From: Oscillospiraceae bacterium
GTDB taxonomy: Bacteria; Bacillota_A; Clostridia; Oscillospirales; Oscillospiraceae
NCBI GenBank assembly: GCA_017627975.1
Contig: JAGAFT010000137.1
Span: forward strand, 1-9,686
Reading direction: 5' to 3'
Length of the DNA: 9,686 nt
The notes beneath the pieces were generated by a model. It ran no database searches, had not been told where the DNA came from, and was given only the letters and a program-made list of their open reading frames with translations. The translations under genes and the position numbers were made by a program. Shown one piece after another: positions 5,988 to 9,686 of this stretch (the first letter of the stretch is position 1; each line of letters opens with the position of its first letter).

Positions 5988-7262
5988 TCAGCTTGTGGAC
6001 ATCATAAGACGGATGACTTCCTTATCGGTGCCGCGCATGCCCTCCCGGGCAATTTCGCTGACCGCACGGATGGTGTTCTCGACGCCCTTGACGACTATGC
6101 CGTCGCCGCCGTAGAACTGGCTGTCATGCATGTACATGCGCATGCCGAGCATGCCGGACTCCACGGCCGAGGCGATTTTGGCCGCGCAGCTTGCCTTGGC
6201 TCCGTCACAGATCATACCGGAATTGATGGCAAGCACATTCACGATCGTATGGGAAATCTCTTCATAGCCGCCGCCGTAGAGGTAACAGATCCCCGCGCCG
6301 GCGCCGGCCCCGGCAGAGGTGGCCCCGCAGTAGGCGGAGAGACTGCCGATGCCTGTCTTGAGATGGATGGTGACGAGGTTGGAGATCACGAGCGCCCGCA
6401 AAAGCATCTCATGCGAGACGCCGAGTTCCAGCCCGTAGACAATCACGGGAACGGAGGTGGTGATGCCCTGATTCCCGCTGCCGGAGTTGATCACCACGGG
6501 AAGCTCGCAGCCGTCCATCCGCGCATCGGACCCCGCGGCCGCCCAGGCTTTGGCACGGTTGAAAACCGTGTTTCCGTAGCTGCGCAGAAGGATCTTCCCG
6601 ATCCCCGCGCCGTACTCGCCGCTCAGGCCCTCCTTGGCGATGGCGATGTTGTAGTCAATCTGACGCTGAAGGACAGGGCGGACCTCCTCAATGTCAACAC
6701 AGCCGGCAAACTCCACGATCCTCTCGACCGTGAGCAGGGAACGGTTCTCCGGCGCCTGGATGGTTTCGTTGCTGAAGGGTTTCTCGATAAGTGTCTCGTC
6801 ATTCTTCCGGATACAGACGACATTGGTGTGGTGGCTTACGATATGCACATAAGCAGTATCGGAACCGGCGGACAGCGAAACCGCGAGGTCGAAGGGCTGG
6901 TCGGAGTCCGCCTCCTGAAGCCGGATCTCGGCGGTCTCAAGGTAGGCGTCCAGGGCTTTGAGATCGGAATCCGTTGCTTCGGAGATAACCTCAAGCTCCT
7001 TATCGGCTTTCCCGAAGCAGAGCCCTGCCGCGACCGCAGTGCGCAGGCCCTTGCGGCCGCCGGTGTTCGGTACCACCACACTTTTTACGTTCTTAATGAT
7101 GTTGCCGCTGACGATGAGGGTGGTCTTTTCGGGCATGCAGCCCAGCGCGTCCCGCGCCAGAGCTGCCGCGTAGGCGACCGCAATCGGCTCTGTACAGCCC
7201 ATGGCGGGGACCAGTTCTTCTCTCAGAATATCCAGAAAACTGTCATATATCAGTTTGTCCAT
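5988..7262 (-). CDS. cyuA: L-cysteine desulfidase (CyuA, UPF0597/serine dehydratase alpha family)
   Basis: This 424-residue cytoplasmic enzyme breaks down L-cysteine to pyruvate, ammonia and sulfide using a [4Fe-4S] cluster. The family-typical VPAMGCTEPIAVAYA motif (18-32) carries the conserved Cys23. Cys312 (YCGATSAG), Cys352 (ICDGAK) and Cys359 (SCAAK) lie at the places expected for the cluster ligands, spaced 40 and 7 residues apart. Other signatures are NTGGRKG (66-72), INSGSGNQG (258-266) and the Gly/Ala-rich run at 314-325. The length is normal for the family. The ATG at 7262 is preferred because GAGGTG lies 7 bases upstream; an upstream in-frame start would add nine residues. The gene stands alone, with its own promoter at 7322-7349 and terminator at 5926-5965. 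It may help cysteine detoxification or use as a carbon and nitrogen source. No cysteine importer gene (cyuP) is adjacent. Confidence 0.92.
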   Translation of the reverse strand: MDKLIYDSFLDILREELVPAMGCTEPIAVAYAAALARDALGCMPEKTTLIVSGNIIKNVKSVVVPNTGGRKGLRTAVAAGLCFGKADKELEVISEATDSDLKALDAYLETAEIRLQEADSDQPFDLAVSLSAGSDTAYVHIVSHHTNVVCIRKNDETLIEKPFSNETIQAPENRSLLTVERIVEFAGCVDIEEVRPVLQRQIDYNIAIAKEGLSGEYGAGIGKILLRSYGNTVFNRAKAWAAAGSDARMDGCELPVVINSGSGNQGITTSVPVIVYGLELGVSHEMLLRALVISNLVTIHLKTGIGSLSAYCGATSAGAGAGAGICYLYGGGYEEISHTIVNVLAINSGMICDGAKASCAAKIASAVESGMLGMRMYMHDSQFYGGDGIVVKGVENTIRAVSEIAREGMRGTDKEVIRLMMSTS

Positions 7263-7321
7263 AATCGGGCACCTCACTCCCATGATCAAAAACAGCGATT
7301 TTCTCTTTCCTGACAGAACCT

Positions 7322-7349
7322 ATATTACTATTTTTCGATGAAAAGTCAA
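7322..7349 (-). promoter_or_regulatory. Promoter of cyuA
   Basis: On the - strand, TTGACT (7349-7344) and TAATAT (7327-7322) are 16 bases apart. Start of transcription would be near 7315, about 53 bases before the cyuA ATG at 7262. The leader is AT-rich, and I see no clear operator or riboswitch in it. Confidence 0.65.
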
Positions 7350-7387
7350 CGGAAGAATTCGCATGTCTGACATGAGAGAAGAGATGA

Positions 7388-7477
7388 TCAGGACTTGTCG
7401 GTGCTTCCTTCAGCGGCAGAAGGTTCTTCTTCTGCTGCGTCATCGACGTTCACGGTGTCGGTTTCTTCTGTGCGGAA
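7388..7477 (-). pseudogene. Possible orphan C-terminal tail of a lost gene
   Basis: Read leftward, this stretch translates to FRTEETDTVNVDD followed by AAEEEPSAAEGSTDKS and a stop at 7388. It is an acidic, Ala/Glu/Ser-rich tail of the kind that ends many bacterial proteins. The frame is open only from 7546 to the stop, with no start codon or ribosome binding site, so a body for the protein is missing. It lies just upstream of the cyuA promoter and in the same direction. It could be a chance open frame; the case rests on amino acid composition alone. Confidence 0.3.
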
Positions 7478-7531
7478 GAGGACGGACTGATGTACCTGAT
7501 GCTCTATGCCCGGAGAGGAGGGGAACGATGA
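7472..7531 (+). pseudogene. Possible orphan 3' end coupled to the histidine kinase
   Basis: Read rightward, this stretch translates to AEEDGLMYLMLYARRGGER and ends at TGA 7529-7531. That stop overlaps the histidine kinase ATG at 7528 in an ATGA arrangement, as seen for translationally coupled operon genes. Upstream the frame is open only to 7388, and its translation (with Phe and Cys runs) does not look like protein. An upstream partner gene may have been lost here. Chance overlap is also possible. Confidence 0.25.
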
Positions 7532-8454
7532 GACCCTTTGATGAGATCATCGGAACGCCCGGCGGGATCGGGCTTGCCGGGTTTGCTGTTCTGCTCTTTT
7601 TTGGACAGCTGTGCGCCGTGATCATGCTTTTTCCCGAACGAAAAGAAAAAAAGAGCGTTCTGCCTGCTTTGCTGCAGCTGGCGGCGGTTTCGCTTTGGTT
7701 CGCGCTGATGATGGACGGGAAACCGCCGGTCCCCTGGTATAAGGGAGAGAGCGTACAGCCGGATTTTATGACGGCCTTTCATGCTGTCCCCTGGGGCGTG
7801 ATTCTGTGCTGCGAACTGGTGATGGGGACGCTGACCGCTTTGAGCCTGCGCACCGCGATCTCGCGGCAGCCGAAGGACGAGGCAACGGAGCGCTATCGGG
7901 CGCGTCAGGAAGTCCTGAGAGAGGAGGCCCTGCTTCAGACTCGGGTGCGGGTTCATGACGAGCTGGGGGAGCTGCTGCTGTTATGCCGGCAGTATCTCGA
8001 TCACCCGGACGGGGCGGACGGGCAGGAGCTTCTGGATCGGATGCGGAAAACGAATCAGGATCTTTTGAACCAGCTGGAGGAAAGCAGCACGGAGGATGAA
8101 TTGAATACTGCTCTCATCCAGGCGAAGGGAATCGGAGTTTCGGTCCGGATCGAAGGAACGGTTCCGAAGGATCCCCGGATCCGGCGAATCCTTGGCCATG
8201 CCGTGCGGGAATGCGCCGCAAACACGGTCCGGCATGCCGGCGGCGACAGACTGGAGGTCCTGCTGAGGCAAAAGGACAGCCGTCTGAGAGCGGAGCTTCA
8301 AAACAACGGCCGCGCGCCGGACAAGCCACTCACGGAACACGGCGGACTGAAGTCTCTTCGCCAGATGACGGAAACCTTCGGCGGCAGCATGAAGATCGAG
8401 TACACTCCCGTGTTCCGGGTGATTCTGGAACTGCCCGTGCAGCCCCAGCAGTAG
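7528..8454 (+). CDS. Membrane sensor histidine kinase, orphan
   Basis: The 308-residue protein has three hydrophobic spans (about 13-34, 45-61, 87-109) with a short loop, so it is anchored in the membrane with little extracellular domain. A coiled linker (115-138) leads to the dimerisation and phosphorylation helix RVHDELGELLLLCRQYL (141-157), in which H143 is the likely phospho-acceptor, as in HisKA_3-type kinases. The GHKL ATPase part has an N-box ILGHAVRECAANTVRHA (221-237, N232) and a G-box LTEHGGLKSLRQ (268-279). The usual DxGxG box reads QNNGRAP (258-264), so the conserved Asp is replaced by Asn. The ATG at 7528 follows GGAGGGG; a frame open to 7363 adds a non-protein-like stretch and was not used. 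No response regulator is adjacent in the window, and the signal sensed is unknown. Confidence 0.82.
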   Translation: MRPFDEIIGTPGGIGLAGFAVLLFFGQLCAVIMLFPERKEKKSVLPALLQLAAVSLWFALMMDGKPPVPWYKGESVQPDFMTAFHAVPWGVILCCELVMGTLTALSLRTAISRQPKDEATERYRARQEVLREEALLQTRVRVHDELGELLLLCRQYLDHPDGADGQELLDRMRKTNQDLLNQLEESSTEDELNTALIQAKGIGVSVRIEGTVPKDPRIRRILGHAVRECAANTVRHAGGDRLEVLLRQKDSRLRAELQNNGRAPDKPLTEHGGLKSLRQMTETFGGSMKIEYTPVFRVILELPVQPQQ

Positions 8455-8578
8455 GAGAGATGGTGGGACAGACGCCGCATCGCCGCAATCCATTTCGTTC
8501 AAAATGCTCAAAATCGGCCTGCCTGATTTGACGCTTTTACCGGTTTCTACAAAAAAGCTGAAAATAACACTTTAGTGA
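8455..8578. other. Gap between histidine kinase and riboswitch promoter
   Basis: I see no gene here. The only structure is a weak imperfect stem, TCAAAATC (8508-8515) with GATTTGA (8525-8531), followed by CGCTTTT. It might be a poor terminator for the kinase gene. Confidence 0.35.
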
Positions 8579-8607
8579 TTGACATCACTGAAGCGCGGTG
8601 CTATGAT
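8579..8607 (+). promoter_or_regulatory. Sigma-A promoter of the lysine riboswitch transcript
   Basis: A perfect -35 box TTGACA (8579-8584) and a -10 box TATGAT (8602-8607) are separated by the ideal 17 bases. Transcription would start near 8614, shortly before the first helix of the riboswitch. Confidence 0.87.
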
Positions 8608-8625
8608 ACAGCCAAATTGAATCGC

Positions 8626-8790
8626 TTTAGATAGAGGCGCGGTGTTCATCAGTACCGTACGGCAAGGCCAGGCAGCCGTCGGACGGGAAAGGGTTCATCG
8701 CCGAAGATCCGGCAGGAGGCCTGCTCCTTCGGTTCTGGGCTGTGCAAGAAGATTGTACAGACTGTCACAAAACTTTGTGGAGCGCTATCG
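8626..8790 (+). ncRNA. Lysine riboswitch (L box)
   Basis: The conserved L-box blocks occur in order and at normal spacing: GATAGAGGCGCGG at the 5' side of P1 (8630-8642), AGTA (8651-8654), AAAGGG (8688-8693), CATCGCCGAAG (8696-8706), GGGCTG (8737-8742), ACTGTCACAA (8761-8770) and GGAGCGCTATC closing P1 (8779-8789). GATAG pairs with CTATC to form P1. Hairpin arms such as GCAGG/CCTGC (8712-8724) and CACAA/TTGTG (8766-8779) are visible. The family binds L-lysine and in Firmicutes usually ends transcription when lysine is abundant. The terminator at 8830-8859 and the binding-protein gene downstream fit that model, so the gene should be expressed when lysine is scarce. Confidence 0.93.
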
Positions 8791-8829
8791 ATGATGACCG
8801 GAATGCATGTTCTGTATCCGATTTTCCAT

Positions 8830-8859
8830 GGACCGCTTACAAAGCGGTTCATTTTATTG
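8830..8859 (+). terminator. Riboswitch-controlled intrinsic terminator
   Basis: A 9-pair stem (GGACCGCTT 8830-8838, triloop ACA, AAGCGGTTC 8842-8850, one G-T pair) is followed by ATTTTATTG. It lies 40 bases after the closing strand of riboswitch helix P1. The left arm could alternatively pair in part with GAGCG of the P1 closing strand (8780-8784), which would make an antiterminator. That pairing is short and tentative. Confidence 0.8.
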
Positions 8860-8915
8860 TCCCCACCGGCGGGGAGGAACAGCCGGGGAGTCATCCGACT
8901 CAGAAAGGAAAAACC

Positions 8916-9686
8916 ATGAGAAGAACGATTGCAATGCTGCTGGCCGTCATGATGCTGTTTGCACTGGCCGCCACCCAGGCCTTTGCGGCCGATGCCGAAG
9001 TTCCCAGCGGCGTGGAGGACGGTGTCCTCACGATCGCCATGGAATGTGCCTATGCCCCGTACAACTGGACCCAGACCGACGACTCGAACGGCGCCGTTCC
9101 CATCGCGAATGTCCCCGGCTCCTATGCCAACGGCTATGACGTCATGATCGGCAAGAAGATCTGCGAAGCCAACGGCTGGGAACTCGAGGTCATCCAGTCC
9201 GACTGGGATTCGCTGGTTCCCGGTGTCCAGACCGGTACCTTTGACGCGGTCATCGCCGGCCAGTCCATGACCGCCGAGCGCGCCGAGCAGGTCGACTTTG
9301 CCGGCCCCTACTTCTATGCCACCATCGTCTGCCTGACCAAGGCGGACAGTCCTCTGGCTTCCGCCACCGGAATCGCGGACCTCGCCGGACACAGCTGCAC
9401 CGCACAGATCGCCACCATCTGGTATGACACCTGCCTGCCCCAGATCGAAGGCGCCAAGATCATGACCGCCGCCGAGACCGCCCCGGCCATGCTGATGGCC
9501 CTGGAGACCGACACGGTTGAGTTCGTCTGCACCGACATGCCCACTGCCCAGGGCGCCGTGGCCGCCTATCCCGATATGGCGATTCTGGACTTCTCCGGCA
9601 CGGACGGTGACTTCCAGTTCACCGAGCAGGAGCGCGCCGAGAACGTCAACATCGGCGTCTCCATGATGAAGGGCAACACCGTTCTG
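8916..9686 (+). CDS. Amino-acid ABC transporter substrate-binding protein (probably lysine), 3' end outside window
   Basis: The window contains the first 257 residues of a type II extracellular solute-binding protein (SBP_bac_3 family). It starts with a Sec signal peptide, MRRTIAMLLA through QAFA, with likely cleavage after residue 24. The binding fold follows: GVLTIAMECAYAPYNW (36-51), then GYDVMIGKKICEANGWELEV (73-92), WDSLVPGVQTGTFDAVIAG (97-115) and the family hallmark SMTAERAEQVDFAGPYF (117-133). An AGGA 6 bases before the ATG fixes the start. The lysine riboswitch in its leader makes lysine the likely ligand; the family alone would only say polar amino acid. There is no Cys for lipid attachment at the end of the signal peptide, which is unusual for a Gram-positive binding protein. 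Codon use strongly favours C-ending codons, suggesting high expression. Permease and ATPase genes are expected just beyond the window. Confidence 0.9.
   Translation, partial: MRRTIAMLLAVMMLFALAATQAFAADAEVPSGVEDGVLTIAMECAYAPYNWTQTDDSNGAVPIANVPGSYANGYDVMIGKKICEANGWELEVIQSDWDSLVPGVQTGTFDAVIAGQSMTAERAEQVDFAGPYFYATIVCLTKADSPLASATGIADLAGHSCTAQIATIWYDTCLPQIEGAKIMTAAETAPAMLMALETDTVEFVCTDMPTAQGAVAAYPDMAILDFSGTDGDFQFTEQERAENVNIGVSMMKGNTVL

Noticed and set aside
5979..7313. A 444-codon open frame on the + strand
   Set aside because: It mirrors cyuA. The - strand carries the desulfidase signatures, cluster cysteines, promoter, ribosome site and terminator. The + strand product is a His/Gly/Asp-rich antisense translation typical of GC-rich shadows.
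7363..7527. A longer N-terminus for the histidine kinase starting at 7363
   Set aside because: The added residues are an Arg/Leu/Cys-rich stretch unlike protein, and a strong GGAGGGG site directly precedes the ATG at 7528.
8649..9392. A 247-codon open frame on the - strand
   Set aside because: It runs antisense through the binding-protein gene and through the lysine riboswitch and terminator, which explain the same bases far better.
1..9686. CRISPR array, tRNA, rRNA, insertion sequence or transposase
   Set aside because: No spaced direct repeats, no tRNA-like cloverleaf with a TTCGA arm, no rRNA core sequence and no transposase motif were seen by reading both strands. Without a covariance scan, small RNAs other than the lysine riboswitch could be missed.

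Overview
The window looks like a moderately high-GC Firmicute of the class Clostridia, probably from a gut lineage. The reasons are a consensus lysine riboswitch, sigma-A-type promoters, strong purine Shine-Dalgarno sites, a CyuA-type cysteine desulfidase and a short clostridial-looking RRE/PqqD plus HPr-kinase-like gene pair. Genus cannot be read from the sequence.

Layout, left to right. (1) On the + strand at 55-396 is rplQ (ribosomal protein L17), then a GC-rich hairpin, then a HAD-family phosphatase (465-1109). (2) From about 1125 to 1740 the DNA becomes clearly AT-rich. It holds a - strand orphan reading frame with no good start codon and a 46-base near-perfect palindrome at its right edge. 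(3) From 5823 down to 1740, on the - strand, four tightly packed genes form an operon behind a strong promoter: an ABC exporter, a multi-membrane-span acyltransferase-3-like protein, a PqqD-like peptide-binding (RRE) protein and an HPr-kinase/PEPCK-like P-loop kinase. Two junctions are 4-base ATGA overlaps and the third is a 27-base gap. (4) On the - strand at 5988-7262 is cyuA, with its own promoter and a clear intrinsic terminator separating it from the exporter operon. (5) At 7363-7527 is a short region with two apparent gene ends on opposite strands. It leads into a + strand membrane histidine kinase (7528-8454) that has no response regulator in view. (6) At 8579-8915 is a consensus promoter, a lysine riboswitch and a terminator. 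These control a secreted amino-acid-binding protein (8916 to the window end, incomplete), most likely the binding component of a lysine ABC importer.

The most interesting part is the exporter/acyltransferase/RRE/kinase operon. The RRE plus kinase pair resembles the peptide-modifying module of some RiPP (for example phosphorylated lasso peptide) clusters. Here, however, there is no visible precursor peptide, cyclase, protease or radical SAM enzyme, and a membrane acyltransferase-like protein is part of the unit. Its natural substrate is unknown. The AT-rich segment directly downstream, with its palindrome and start-less frame, may be a recombination scar or a rapidly changing cargo slot attached to this operon.
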